Shown here: positions 25,827 through 35,245 of the stretch, piece by piece
How positions within the stretch are numbered: the stretch's first letter is position 1
How the letters are laid out: every line of letters begins with the position of its first letter
Origin: Aureimonas altamirensis
GTDB lineage: Bacteria > Pseudomonadota > Alphaproteobacteria > Rhizobiales > Rhizobiaceae
Length of the DNA: 64,000 nucleotides
Direction: 5' to 3'
Assembly: GCF_023702225.1 (NCBI RefSeq)
Contig: NZ_JAMQCO010000003.1
Location: 62,001 to 126,000, forward strand
The notes under the pieces: generated by a model
Databases searched by the model: none
Told to the model about the DNA's origin: nothing
Seen by the model: only the letters and a program-made list of their open reading frames with translations
Made by a program: the position numbers and the translations under genes

Positions 25827-28084
25827 TCGGCCGCCTCGGCGCGCGCCGCTTCCGTGCGCCGCCTTGCGAAGTGCGACACCTCTTCGGCCGGGAAGGCATC
25901 CACGGCGACGACCTTGTCGCTCGCCGCGCGCGCCTGCATCAGCAGCGCATGCTCCTGGCTGGTGATGACCGCTTGTTCAAGCGCCTTGTCGGCATCCTTC
26001 ACCCTGGCCTCCTTCATCTTCCGCATGGCGGGCTCCGCCTTCGTGACCAGGTCGAGCGCCACTTCCAGCTCCGCGATGGCGTAGGAATCGCGCCCGGCGC
26101 CGAGATAGAGGTCGGCGGTCAGCCTGTCCCGCTGGGATGTGGGGCGCATCAGCAATTCGGCCACCTCGCTGACCAGATCGTCGCGCATCGCCGCGCGAGG
26201 CGCCCCCGCCGGAAAGGCGATGGCGCGGATCACAAAGGCCGCCGAACGTGACGGAAGATTGGCGATGATGCCGTCGAAGGCTTCGCCGATGCGGTTGATG
26301 CCACGGCGCATGACATATTCGATGAGGGGCTTGTCGGCCTCCGGCCGTCCTTCGGTTTCGAAGCGCTTCAGGCTGGCGGCAAGCAGATACAATTCGCTCA
26401 ATATGTCGCCCAGCCGGCCCGACAGCATCTCCTTGCGCTTGAGCGCTCCGCCGAGGCTGAGCAGAGCCATGTCGGCCGTCAGCGCGAACGCGGAGGACAG
26501 GCGCGACAATTGCCGCCAATGGCCGGTCAACTCCGCGTTATCGGGGGCGGGCGCGGCGATGCCGCCGGTCCAGCCGCGCAGGAAAGCGCGTCCGGCATTG
26601 CGGAAAGCATGGGCCACATGCGCCCAGAAATGCTTGTCGAAGGCATCCAGCCCGGCTTCCCCGTCCGGATCGGACAGGGCCTTCATCTCCTTCAGCATAT
26701 AGGGGTGCGCGCGGATGGCGCCCTGCCCGAAGATCATCAGGCTGCGCGTCAGGATGTTTGCTCCCTCCACCGTGATGCCGATGGGGATGGAGCGATATTG
26801 CGGGGCCATGTAGTTGCGCGGGCCCTCGACGATGCCCTTGCCGCCATGGATATCCATGGCGAGGTTGATGGACTGGCGCATCCTCTCGGTCGCGTTCGCC
26901 TTCATGATGGCGGAGATCACGGACGGGCGATGCCCCTGGTCCAGCGCGGCCAGCGTCAGCCGGCGCGCCGCATCCACCTGGTAGGCGTTGGCGGCGATTT
27001 CGGCCAGCGGCTCCTGAATGCCCTCGAACTTGCCGATGGGCAGGCCGAACTGGTGTCGCACCCGCGCATAGGCGCCCGACGCACGCGCCGACATGGCGCA
27101 GGCGGCGGCGGACTGCGATGGCAGCGAGATGCTGCGCCCGGCGGCCAGCGCCGTCATCAGCATGGTCCAGCCTTCGCCGATCTGGGCTTCGCCCCCCAGG
27201 ATCCAGTCCATCGGAATGAAGACGTCGCGGCCATGCAGCGGGCCGTTCTGGAAATGCGTCGCCAGCGGCACGTGCCGCTCTCCGCAGGTGACGCCCGCGG
27301 TGGCCGTCGGCAGCAACGCCACCGTGATGCCGAGGTTCTCGCCACGACCCAGATGGTTTTGCGGATCCTTCATCTTGAAGGCGAGGCCCATGACCGTCGC
27401 GACCGGGCCGAGCGTTATGTAGCGCTTGTCGAAGTTCAGCCGGATGCCCAGCACCTCGCGCCCCTCGTGCTCGCCATATTCGACGATGCCCGTATCGCGC
27501 ATCGAGGCGGCGTCGGAGCCCGCATCCGGAGAGGTCAGGCCGAAGCACGGGATTTCCCGGCCGTCGGCAAGGCGGGGCAGCCAGTGGTTCTTCTGCTCCT
27601 CCGTGCCGAAATGGAGCATCAGCTCGCCCGGGCCGAGCGAATTGGGCACCATCACCGTCACGCCGGCGACGACGCTGACCGAGGACACCTTGCGCACGAC
27701 CTCGGAATGGGCGGTATTGGAGAAACCGAGCCCGCCATACTCTTTCGGGATGATCATGCCGAAGAACTTTTCCCGGCGCAGGAAGTCCCATACTTCGGGC
27801 GGCAGGTCGTGGTCGACGGAGGTGATCTTCCAGTCGTCGACCATGGCGCATAGCTGCTCGACCGGCCCGCCCATGAACGCCCGCTCTTCGGCGGACAGTT
27901 CCGCCGGCGGCATGGCGACGAGCTTCTCCCAGTCGGGCGACCCGCCGAAAAGCTCGCCGTCCCACCAGACCGTGCCGGCGTCGATGGCCTTGGATTCCGT
28001 TTCGGAGATCGAGGGCATAGCCTTTTGTGCCCAGCGGAAGATCGGGCGTGTCAGCTTCTCGCGCCGAAATGAACCTTGTGCCAT
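25823..28084 (-). CDS. fadE: Acyl-CoA dehydrogenase, FadE type
   Basis: This is a 753-residue acyl-CoA dehydrogenase, the first oxidation step of beta-oxidation. Its length and C-terminal extension past the normal 380-residue core match the FadE class. The core shows CFGLTSPDAGSDAASMRDTG (FAD contact) and DIHGGKGIVEGPRNYMAPQY; the C-terminal half holds the helical FadE-specific domain. A GGGAGG eight bases before the ATG and a TTACG/CGTAA dyad at 28126-28139 mark it as first gene of the operon. The last bases overlap the thiolase gene by four. Confidence 0.93.
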   Translation of the reverse strand: MAQGSFRREKLTRPIFRWAQKAMPSISETESKAIDAGTVWWDGELFGGSPDWEKLVAMPPAELSAEERAFMGGPVEQLCAMVDDWKITSVDHDLPPEVWDFLRREKFFGMIIPKEYGGLGFSNTAHSEVVRKVSSVSVVAGVTVMVPNSLGPGELMLHFGTEEQKNHWLPRLADGREIPCFGLTSPDAGSDAASMRDTGIVEYGEHEGREVLGIRLNFDKRYITLGPVATVMGLAFKMKDPQNHLGRGENLGITVALLPTATAGVTCGERHVPLATHFQNGPLHGRDVFIPMDWILGGEAQIGEGWTMLMTALAAGRSISLPSQSAAACAMSARASGAYARVRHQFGLPIGKFEGIQEPLAEIAANAYQVDAARRLTLAALDQGHRPSVISAIMKANATERMRQSINLAMDIHGGKGIVEGPRNYMAPQYRSIPIGITVEGANILTRSLMIFGQGAIRAHPYMLKEMKALSDPDGEAGLDAFDKHFWAHVAHAFRNAGRAFLRGWTGGIAAPAPDNAELTGHWRQLSRLSSAFALTADMALLSLGGALKRKEMLSGRLGDILSELYLLAASLKRFETEGRPEADKPLIEYVMRRGINRIGEAFDGIIANLPSRSAAFVIRAIAFPAGAPRAAMRDDLVSEVAELLMRPTSQRDRLTADLYLGAGRDSYAIAELEVALDLVTKAEPAMRKMKEARVKDADKALEQAVITSQEHALLMQARAASDKVVAVDAFPAEEVSHFARRRTEAARAEAAE

Positions 28085-28125
28085 GTCGCAGCCTCCCGTT
28101 AGCAGAGCTCAAGCAAGGAATGCTT

Positions 28126-28139
28126 TTACGCTAACGTAA
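28126..28139. promoter_or_regulatory. TTACG-CTAA-CGTAA dyad upstream of fadE
   Basis: A perfect 5-bp inverted repeat, TTACG (28126-28130) and CGTAA (28135-28139), lies about 40 bp upstream of the fadE start. The same half-sites occur in front of the other acyl-CoA dehydrogenase operon at 14379-14394. This shared pattern suggests one acyl-CoA-responsive repressor for both. Confidence 0.5.
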
Positions 28140-28194
28140 GAGGCAGCAGAAGTCATGCTACCCGGCAAGAATGGTTTTTTGTGTCAATTCGCCG

Positions 28195-29448
28195 TCAGCC
28201 GCGGGCCCGGTGGGCGATGTCGGTGCGGTAGAAGCCGTTGGGCCATTCCACCTTCGCAACCAGCCGGTAGGCCCGGTCGGCGGCCTCGCTCACGCCGTTG
28301 CCGGTGGCCGTCACGGTGAGGACGCGTCCGCCCGTGGCGATCAATTGCCCGGCGCTTTGGCTGGTCCCTGCGTGGAAGATCGCTTCCCCCTCGCCCGGCT
28401 GCGGCAGGGCGCTTATGGGCGTTCCCTTCTCGAAGGCGCCGGGATAGCCCTTGCTGGCCATGACCACCGTAACGGCGGCCGCCCCGCTCCATGCCGGATC
28501 GGCGGTCGACAGGTCGCCGCGTGCGGCCGCCTCGAGCAGCGGCACGATGTCGCTTTCCAGCCGCATCATCAGGACCTGCGCTTCGGGGTCGCCGAAGCGG
28601 ACATTGTATTCGATGAGCTTGGGGCCCTCGCTCGTCAGCATCAGGCCGGCATAGAGCACGCCCTTGAAGGGCATTCCCGCATCGGCCATGCCCTTCAAGG
28701 TCGGATTCACGATCTCCCGCATGGTGCGCTCGACGAGTTCGGGCGTCATCAGCAGCGACGGCGAATACGCGCCCATGCCGCCGGTGTTCGGCCCCATGTC
28801 GCCATCGAAGGCACGCTTGTGGTCCTCCGCCGTGCCGAAGGGAACCGCACGCACGCCGTCGCACAGGCAGAAGAAACTTGCCTCCGGCCCGGTCATGCAT
28901 TCCTCGATCACCACGCTCGCACCGGGCATCGCGAAGCAGGCATCGACGGCGTCCAGCGCTTCCGAAAGGGTTGCGGCGACGGTCACGCCCTTGCCGGCAG
29001 CCAGCCCGTCGGCCTTGACGACGATCGGCGCGCCCTCTGACTCTATATAGGCGCGCGCCGGCTCGGCGGCGTCGAACCGCCTGAAACGCGCCGTCGGGAT
29101 GCCCATCCGGGCGCACAGATCCTTGGTGAAGCCCTTCGAGCCTTCCAGTTGCGCGGCGGCGCGGCTGGGGCCGAAAACGGCGATGCCATGAGGCTCCAGG
29201 GCATCCGCAATGCCTTCGACCAAAGGCACTTCAGGGCCGACGACGACGAGCCCGACGGACTTTTCCCTGACGAAGGACAGGACGGCGGCATGGTCGGCCG
29301 GATCCAGGTCCACACACTCCGCCACCGTGGCGATGCCGGGGTTGCCGGGCGCGGCGTAGAGCCGTCCGACACGCGGCGATGTCGCGATCTTGGCGGCCAG
29401 CGCATGTTCGCGGCCGCCGGAACCGATCAGGAGGATGTCGATGCTCAT
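28195..29448 (-). CDS. purD: Phosphoribosylamine-glycine ligase
   Basis: PurD (GAR synthetase) joins glycine to phosphoribosylamine with ATP, the second step of purine synthesis. The 417-residue product has the N-terminal motif [17 protein letters not shown], the ATP-grasp domain ([18 protein letters not shown], then [15 protein letters not shown]), and the family signature [15 protein letters not shown]. The ATG at 29448 opens directly on the conserved start; an upstream TTG-type frame would add 13 residues. The gene stands alone, divergent from ubiA. Confidence 0.95.
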   Translation of the reverse strand: MSIDILLIGSGGREHALAAKIATSPRVGRLYAAPGNPGIATVAECVDLDPADHAAVLSFVREKSVGLVVVGPEVPLVEGIADALEPHGIAVFGPSRAAAQLEGSKGFTKDLCARMGIPTARFRRFDAAEPARAYIESEGAPIVVKADGLAAGKGVTVAATLSEALDAVDACFAMPGASVVIEECMTGPEASFFCLCDGVRAVPFGTAEDHKRAFDGDMGPNTGGMGAYSPSLLMTPELVERTMREIVNPTLKGMADAGMPFKGVLYAGLMLTSEGPKLIEYNVRFGDPEAQVLMMRLESDIVPLLEAAARGDLSTADPAWSGAAAVTVVMASKGYPGAFEKGTPISALPQPGEGEAIFHAGTSQSAGQLIATGGRVLTVTATGNGVSEAADRAYRLVAKVEWPNGFYRTDIAHRARG

Positions 29449-29613
29449 GGGGGACAGGTCTTCCGCAAGAATCCGGACAATGCGCAACCGTCTAGGGTGG
29501 CCGCATGGAAGGGGTCAAGGCCGAAACGGTTCATATTAACCCAAAAGCGCTTGACGCGGCATGGTTTCGGGGCCTTCCTCCCGCCGATGCAGAACGACAG
29601 GAAAGATACGGGG

Positions 29614-30588
29614 ATGGTTCAGGGCCGCGTCGCCGACGCCCCGTCGGAAAACTTCGTCTACCGGGTGCTGCCGGCCGCGCTGTGGCCCTATGCGCAGCTG
29701 GCCCGCTGGGACCGCCCGATCGGGTGGCAGCTCTTGATGTGGCCCTGCTTCTGGAGCGCGACGCTGGCCCCGCAATGGGCCGCGCCGTCGGCGGTGCATA
29801 CCGGCCTGCCGAGCTTCCTGCATCTCGTGCTGTTTCTGATCGGCGCCATCGCGATGCGTGGTGCAGGCTGCACCTACAACGACCTTGTCGACCACGAGAT
29901 CGACAATCAGGTGGCGCGCACACGCTCGCGCCCGCTGCCATCGGGCCGGGTATCCCGCCGCCAGGCCAAGCTGTTCCTGGCTGCGCAGCTTCTGGCCGGG
30001 TTCCTGGTGCTGATCCAGTTCAACGGTTTTTCCATTCTACTCGGCATCGCCTCCCTCGCCGTCGTGGCGATCTATCCCTTCCTCAAGCGCGTGACCGACT
30101 GGCCGCAGCTCGGCCTCGGCCTCGCCTTTTCCTGGGGAGCGTTGATGGGCTGGGCCGGCTATTGGGGGTCGCTGGCGCTGGCGCCGGTGCTGCTTTACGC
30201 AGGCTCGGTGCTGTGGACCATCGGTTACGATACGATCTACGCCCATCAGGACAGGGAGGATGACGCACTGGTGGGCGTACGATCCACCGCGCGGCTCTTC
30301 GGCACGAAGACCCGGCCCGCGCTGATCGTGCTCTATGGTGGCGCGATGGTGCTGTTCCTTGCCGCCTTCGCCATGACGGGCGCGGCCACCACCGGTCCGA
30401 GCTGGCCGGCCTATGCGGCGCTGGCCATCGGCGCGGCGCAGATGCTGTGGCAGATCCTGCGGCTCGACATCGACGATGGAGACGAATGCCTGCGGCTGTT
30501 CCGCTCCAACAACGTCTTCGGCTGGATCCTTTTCCTGGGCCTTCTCGCATCCGCCCTCTGGACGCTGTCCTTCCCCTTCGGCGACTGA
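29614..30588 (+). CDS. ubiA: 4-hydroxybenzoate polyprenyltransferase
   Basis: UbiA attaches the polyprenyl chain to 4-hydroxybenzoate in ubiquinone synthesis at the inner membrane. From the chosen ATG the product is 324 residues with about eight hydrophobic spans. The two Asp-rich prenyl-diphosphate motifs are CTYNDLVDHEIDNQVARTRS and GYDTIYAHQDREDD. ATG 29614 was chosen because AGGAAAG lies nine bases upstream; ATG 29587 would add nine residues and has no ribosome binding site. The polyprenyl synthase at 47932 makes the co-substrate. Confidence 0.93.
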   Translation: MVQGRVADAPSENFVYRVLPAALWPYAQLARWDRPIGWQLLMWPCFWSATLAPQWAAPSAVHTGLPSFLHLVLFLIGAIAMRGAGCTYNDLVDHEIDNQVARTRSRPLPSGRVSRRQAKLFLAAQLLAGFLVLIQFNGFSILLGIASLAVVAIYPFLKRVTDWPQLGLGLAFSWGALMGWAGYWGSLALAPVLLYAGSVLWTIGYDTIYAHQDREDDALVGVRSTARLFGTKTRPALIVLYGGAMVLFLAAFAMTGAATTGPSWPAYAALAIGAAQMLWQILRLDIDDGDECLRLFRSNNVFGWILFLGLLASALWTLSFPFGD

Positions 30589-30610
30589 TTTTGCAGGAGC
30601 GTTTCCGGCT

Positions 30611-31687
30611 CTAAGGCGTGATGGCGACTTTGAGAACGCCGTCGCGCTGGTTTGCGAACAGGTCGTAGGCCGCCTCGATGTCGTCCAGCTTGTAGCGATG
30701 CGTCACCAGTGGCTTCAGGTCGATGCGGCCGGACCCACAAACCTCCATCAGGCGGCGCATCCTTTCCTTGCCGCCGGGGCACAGGGTGGACACGATGGAG
30801 TAATCGCCGAGGCCGGCGCCGAAGGCCGACAAGGGGATCGACAGGTCGCCGGAATAGACGCCGAGGCTCGACAGCGTGCCGCCGGGGCGCAGGACCTTGA
30901 GCGCCGAGCCGAATGTGGATTGCGTCCCCAGCGCCTCGATGGCCACGTCGACGCCGCGCCCGTCGGTCAAGGCCAGGATCTGCTCGACCGGATCGCCGGC
31001 CTTGAAGTCCACCACATGGTCGGCGCCCAGCTTGCGCGCGACGTCCATGCGCGCGGGCACCGTATCCACGCCGATGATCGTGGTGGCGCCCATGAGTTTG
31101 GCGCCGGCCACGGCGCACAGGCCGATGGGCCCCAGCGCGAACACGGCGACCGTGTCGCCGATCCGCACATTGCCGCGCTCGGCGCCGGAAAAGCCCGTCG
31201 ACATGATATCCGGGCACATCAGGACTTCGTCGTCGGACAGATGGTCGGGAATCGGGCTGAGATTGGCCAGCGCGTCCTTGACCAGCACATATTCGGCCTG
31301 GCAGCCATCGATCGTGTTGCCGAATTTCCAGCCGCCGGCCACCTTGAAGCCGTGGCGCTCCGCCGGGCCGTCCTGCGAGCCGCAGCCGCAGAGGCACGCA
31401 TAGGAATGGCCGGAGGGCGTGATGGCGCCGGCGATGACCCGCTGGCCCTCCCGATATCCCTTCACCTCGCTGCCGAGCTTCTCGATGACGCCGACGGGCT
31501 CGTGGCCGACGGTCAGGCCCCTCGCGACGGGATACTCGCCCTTCAGGATATGAACGTCCGTGCCGCAGATCGTGGTTGTAGTTATGCGCATCAACGCATC
31601 CAGCGGCCCGACATCCGGTATCGGTTTCTCGTCCAGGACGATCCGTCCGTTCTCGACGAAGATCGCCGCCTTCATCCTGCCTGCCAT
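30611..31687 (-). CDS. Zinc-dependent alcohol dehydrogenase, secondary-alcohol type
   Basis: This is a 358-residue medium-chain dehydrogenase. Catalytic zinc ligands are Cys41 (CGTDVH) and His62-Glu63 (GHEPVG). The NAD(P) site is FALGPIGLCAVAGAK. The loop that holds four structural-zinc cysteines in most relatives has only CLCGC here, as in the isopropanol/secondary-alcohol dehydrogenase group, so a structural zinc may be absent. The start ATG 31687 has GGGGAG six bases before it; a longer in-frame form from 31717 lacks one. It converges on ubiA, and 68 bp separate it from the DUF6101-like gene. The physiological alcohol is unknown. Confidence 0.87.
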   Translation of the reverse strand: MAGRMKAAIFVENGRIVLDEKPIPDVGPLDALMRITTTTICGTDVHILKGEYPVARGLTVGHEPVGVIEKLGSEVKGYREGQRVIAGAITPSGHSYACLCGCGSQDGPAERHGFKVAGGWKFGNTIDGCQAEYVLVKDALANLSPIPDHLSDDEVLMCPDIMSTGFSGAERGNVRIGDTVAVFALGPIGLCAVAGAKLMGATTIIGVDTVPARMDVARKLGADHVVDFKAGDPVEQILALTDGRGVDVAIEALGTQSTFGSALKVLRPGGTLSSLGVYSGDLSIPLSAFGAGLGDYSIVSTLCPGGKERMRRLMEVCGSGRIDLKPLVTHRYKLDDIEAAYDLFANQRDGVLKVAITP

Positions 31688-31755
31688 GGTCCGCTCCCCT
31701 GCCTCGCTCCGACGCATGCAATCATGGGTTGCCCGGACGACAAGGGCAAGACGGC

Positions 31756-32331
31756 TTATCGGCGGGCGATGATCTCGTTCCCGGATATGACCATCCGCAT
31801 CCCGATGCCGCCGGGTTTGCGACGGACGAGAAAGCGCGGGCGGCGGCCCTTGTGGTAGTTGCGTCGGCGGTCGGCCGGCGATGCGGCCTTGAGCTTGCCG
31901 AGCGTCTCTTCCAGCGCGGTGACGGTGCCGTCGGCCTCGACCATCAGCATGGGAATGCCGAACAGGTTGGACCAGCTGCGCCAGTCGGCGGCGACGTCGA
32001 AGAGGTCGGAAGCCACCAGCAGCGGCACGCTGAGGCGCGGGTCGTCGTGCATCAACTCCAGGGTGACGGTGACGCGCCCTCCCTGCTCCTCCATCGCCCG
32101 GGCGGCGACGCCTCGGAAGGCGGCGGGCGCCAGCGGAATGGACACGGGCACCATGCTGCCCTCGTAGCAGCGCCGCACGACGGCGCCCCGGCGATCGACG
32201 CGGTAGGAGACCGTCTCCTCGCCGTCCTTGACGTCGAAGCTGACCCGACGGTCGGCCACGGCGGGATCCAGGCGGATCGGCGTCCGCGTCCAGGCGGGAT
32301 GCACGGGAACCTTGCCGGAAACGATGCTCAT
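31756..32331 (-). CDS. DUF6101-like conserved protein of Rhizobiales
   Basis: This 191-residue protein has no signal peptide. Its features are a Pro-rich start, a VSFDVKDGEETVSYRVDRRG beta segment, a central stretch with SVPLLVASDLFDVAADW, and a very basic C terminus (RRRNYHKGRRPRFLVRRKPGG). I associate this with the DUF6101 family, which is restricted to Hyphomicrobiales and of unknown function; the name is from memory. The basic tail could bind nucleic acid or anionic lipid. A stem-loop lies in its leader at 32361-32381. Confidence 0.5.
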   Translation of the reverse strand: MSIVSGKVPVHPAWTRTPIRLDPAVADRRVSFDVKDGEETVSYRVDRRGAVVRRCYEGSMVPVSIPLAPAAFRGVAARAMEEQGGRVTVTLELMHDDPRLSVPLLVASDLFDVAADWRSWSNLFGIPMLMVEADGTVTALEETLGKLKAASPADRRRNYHKGRRPRFLVRRKPGGIGMRMVISGNEIIARR

Positions 32332-32360
32332 CCTGATGTCACCTTCTTCAGTCGTCGCCC

Positions 32361-32381
32361 GGGCCGGCTTCGATCCGGCCC
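32361..32381. other. Stem-loop in the DUF6101 leader region
   Basis: GGGCCGG (32361-32367) pairs with CCGGCCC (32375-32381) around a 7-base loop, 30 bp before the DUF6101-like start and inside a 199-bp gap. On either strand it lacks a T run. The remaining gap shows no other feature I can support. Confidence 0.35.
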
Positions 32382-32530
32382 CTTGTTGCGTCGACTTTTA
32401 GGGGCGCCGCGTTGCGAGCCTCTGAAGAAACGGGGTTAAGCGTTGGTAGCCGAAATCAGGGTTATCGAATGGTGGCCGAGGCCCGGCATTTTAAAGGTTC
32501 GGCGGTCAGGATTCGGTTATTGGCGGACGG

Positions 32531-33559
32531 TCAGAGCCGCCAGGCGCTGGAGATCGATACGGTCATCGGCTGGCCGGCTGGCCGGCGCGTCTCGCTGTAG
32601 GCCAACAGCGCCTGCCCATCCGGCAGACGCAGCGTCACGCAATAGCGCTCGCCCTGGAAGATCGCCGCCTCGACATGAGCGGCGACGCCGCCCGCATCCT
32701 CCCGGACATGTTCCGGCCGCACGAGGAAGGGGGCCTTCGGCTCGCCATCGCCCTTCGACAGCATCGCGGCCAGTTGCGGCCAGCCGAGCTGGCGCGGACC
32801 ATCCAGCGGTGCAGGAAGATCCAGTATGGCGCCCCGACCCACGAGGCTGCCCACCATACGCCCCTCGGGCCGCGCATAGAGGGTGGCGGGCGCCGCCATC
32901 TGCAGAAGCCGCCCTTCGGACATGACGGCGATTTCGGAGGCCAGCGCCATCGCTTCCGCCTGATCGTGCGTCACGTAGATCATGGCGGCTCCCGACCGCT
33001 CGTGGAAAATGCGGAAATTCTCTTCCATCTCGTTGCGCAGATGCCTGTCCAGATTGGCCAGCGGCTCGTCCAGAAGCACAACGGCCGGGTCCGTGACGAG
33101 GCAGCGGGCCAGGGCGACGCGCTGGCGCTGACCGCCCGAAAGGTCTGCCGGGCGGCGGTCCGCCAGCTTCTCCAGGCGCACCGCCGCCAGCGCCGCGCCG
33201 ACCTTGCGATCGTATTCGGCGCGCCCGATGCCACGCACTTTCAGCGGATATCCCGCATTGTCGGCGACGCTCATATGCGGCCACAGCGCATAGGATTGGA
33301 ACACCATCGCCATGCCGCGCCGCTCGGGCGGGACCATGCCGCCGGCATCGGCCAGACGGCGCTCTCCCAGCAGGATCTCGCCACCGGTCGGCTGCTCGAA
33401 ACCGGCGATCATGCGCAGGACGGTCGTCTTGCCGCACCCGGACGGACCGAGCAACGCCAGAAATGCGCCCGGCTTGAGTTCCAGCGATACGCCGTCGACG
33501 GCGGGCTGCGCCTCGGGAGAAAATCGCTTGGTGACGCCGTTGAGGATCAGTTTTGCCAT
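32531..33559 (-). CDS. ABC transporter ATP-binding protein, AfuC/FbpC-like
   Basis: This is the 342-residue ATPase of an importer. Walker A is LGPSGCGKTTVLRMI. The Q-loop is FQSYALWPHMSVADN, the signature LSGGQRQRVALARCL, Walker B VVLLDEPLANLD, and the switch His is in IYVTHDQAEAMA. A C-terminal TOBE-like regulatory domain (about residues 240-340) follows, as in FbpC/AfuC and PotA-type ATPases. The ATG lies 13 bp inside the permease gene. It is the last gene of a four-gene unit that begins with the exported phosphoesterase. Confidence 0.9.
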   Translation of the reverse strand: MAKLILNGVTKRFSPEAQPAVDGVSLELKPGAFLALLGPSGCGKTTVLRMIAGFEQPTGGEILLGERRLADAGGMVPPERRGMAMVFQSYALWPHMSVADNAGYPLKVRGIGRAEYDRKVGAALAAVRLEKLADRRPADLSGGQRQRVALARCLVTDPAVVLLDEPLANLDRHLRNEMEENFRIFHERSGAAMIYVTHDQAEAMALASEIAVMSEGRLLQMAAPATLYARPEGRMVGSLVGRGAILDLPAPLDGPRQLGWPQLAAMLSKGDGEPKAPFLVRPEHVREDAGGVAAHVEAAIFQGERYCVTLRLPDGQALLAYSETRRPAGQPMTVSISSAWRL

Positions 33560-35238
33560 GGAACGGTTCCGCGCGGCAGCCAGCGGCCGCAAAGGTCGAG
33601 CAGCAGCATCAGTGCGGTCACGACGAGGACGACGAGCACCGACAGAGCGGCGGCAAGGTTGAAACTGCCGCTGTCGTCGAGATTGTAGATGACGACGCCG
33701 ATCGTCTGCGTGCCCGCCGACCAAAGCAGCGCCGACACGGTCAACTCGTTGCAGGCGAACAGGAAGACCAGCACCGCGCCCGCCGCTGCCGATGGTGCGA
33801 CGAGAGGCAGGAGAATGTCCCGCATCCGCCGGCCGAAACCTGCGCCGGAAATGCGGGCGGCCTCCTCCAGCACCGGGTCCATCTGGCGGAACGCGCTGTC
33901 CACGGGTTTCAGGGCCACGGCAAGGAAAGACGACAGATAGGCGAGAAGTATGATCCACAAGGTGCCGTACAGCGACACGCCGAGAAACGGAACGGGCGCG
34001 GCGAACAGCAGCACGAAGGCGACGGAGATGACGATGCCGGGCAGCGCGTAGGGAACCTCCGTCAACAGGGCGAGGATGCGCGCCAGCGGTCCGCGCCGGC
34101 GCGTCAGCATATAGGCCGTCAGCAGCGCGACGATGCCGAGCGCGCATGCCGCGCCGGCTGCCAGGAGGAACGAGTTGGCGAAGGCCTGCCGTGTCGCGGA
34201 CTGGCGAAACAGCACCTCGCGATAGGCGTCCAGGCTCGCCGTATCCGGCGTCAGCCTGACCCCGTAGGCCGGCGCCAGCGAGCCGGCCACGAGCGAGGCG
34301 AAGGGCGCGAACAGCATCAGGGCCACCAGAAGCCACAGGAGCGCCTGCAGCGGAAGCGCCCAGACGCCGAGCCGGAAGGCGGCGTTGGCGCCGGAGTGCC
34401 CGATGGTGCGGTAATCGCGCCCGGCAAGCGCCCGCTCCTGCACCCACAGGCCGGCAAAGGCGATCACGGCGATCAACCCAGCGATCATCGCGATATCGCC
34501 GAAGGTGCCGGCGTCGAAGGCCGTCAGCCGGCTGTAGATCAGGGTCGGCAAGGTGACGATCCCGGCTGGCAGGCCCAGAATGGCGGGGATGCCGAAATTG
34601 CCGATACCAGAGACGAAGGCGATGGCCGCGCCGGCCACGAGGCCCGGCGTCGCCAGGGGCAGGACGATGTCCTTGAGCACGCGGCCCGTCGAGGCTCCGG
34701 ACAGGCGCGCCGCCTCGATGGCGTCGCGCGGCAGGGCAAGCAGGCTGGCGCGCAGGGTCAGGTATACGAGCGGCGCGTGCTGCACCCCGTAGAGCAGCGC
34801 GATACCGCCGACCGAGTAAAGCGGCTGCGGGCTGCCGAGCGGCGGGGCCATGCCGATGGCCTTCAGCAACGCACTGGATGGCCCGCTCATGCCGATCCAG
34901 GCCAATGCCGTCACTTGCGGCGGAATCATCATCGGCAACATGAAGAGGATGCCCAGGGTGCGTTTGAAACGCAGGTCGCACAAGCTCAGCGCCAGGGCGA
35001 AGACCCCGCCCAGCAGCACGGAGATCGCCATCCCCCCGGCGGATGTGGTCAGCGTGTTGCGGAAGGCGGGCCATAGCGCCGGGTCCGCCGCCAGCAACGC
35101 CAGCCCTCCGGCACCGGCCGAACGCATGCCCGTCGCGCCCAGCCGCAGCAACGGCAGGGCGCAGAGGAACAGGATGGCCCCGGTGACGAAGCCTGTCAGC
35201 CAACGCGGCTGCAGCCGGTTGGCGGGTAATGCGGGCAT
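33547..35238 (-). CDS. ABC transporter permease, two-domain FbpB/AfuB-like
   Basis: This 563-residue permease has two fused transmembrane domains of about six spans each. Each has a coupling loop: IEAARLSGASTGRVLKDIVL near residue 175 and EEAARISGAGFGRRMRDILL near residue 458. This architecture is that of FbpB/AfuB. Ferric iron, sugar phosphates, aminoethylphosphonate and thiamine importers all use it, so the fused permease does not decide the substrate. It starts 7 bp after the binding-protein gene. Confidence 0.9.
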   Translation of the reverse strand: MPALPANRLQPRWLTGFVTGAILFLCALPLLRLGATGMRSAGAGGLALLAADPALWPAFRNTLTTSAGGMAISVLLGGVFALALSLCDLRFKRTLGILFMLPMMIPPQVTALAWIGMSGPSSALLKAIGMAPPLGSPQPLYSVGGIALLYGVQHAPLVYLTLRASLLALPRDAIEAARLSGASTGRVLKDIVLPLATPGLVAGAAIAFVSGIGNFGIPAILGLPAGIVTLPTLIYSRLTAFDAGTFGDIAMIAGLIAVIAFAGLWVQERALAGRDYRTIGHSGANAAFRLGVWALPLQALLWLLVALMLFAPFASLVAGSLAPAYGVRLTPDTASLDAYREVLFRQSATRQAFANSFLLAAGAACALGIVALLTAYMLTRRRGPLARILALLTEVPYALPGIVISVAFVLLFAAPVPFLGVSLYGTLWIILLAYLSSFLAVALKPVDSAFRQMDPVLEEAARISGAGFGRRMRDILLPLVAPSAAAGAVLVFLFACNELTVSALLWSAGTQTIGVVIYNLDDSGSFNLAAALSVLVVLVVTALMLLLDLCGRWLPRGTVPWQN

Positions 35239-35245
35239 GAGCGCC

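Noticed and set aside
32531-35203. An 890-codon frame suggesting a permease-ATPase fusion
   Set aside because: Only its last 342 codons encode the ATPase. The rest is out of frame with the permease gene, which is intact in another frame. A good ATG at 33559 starts the ATPase.
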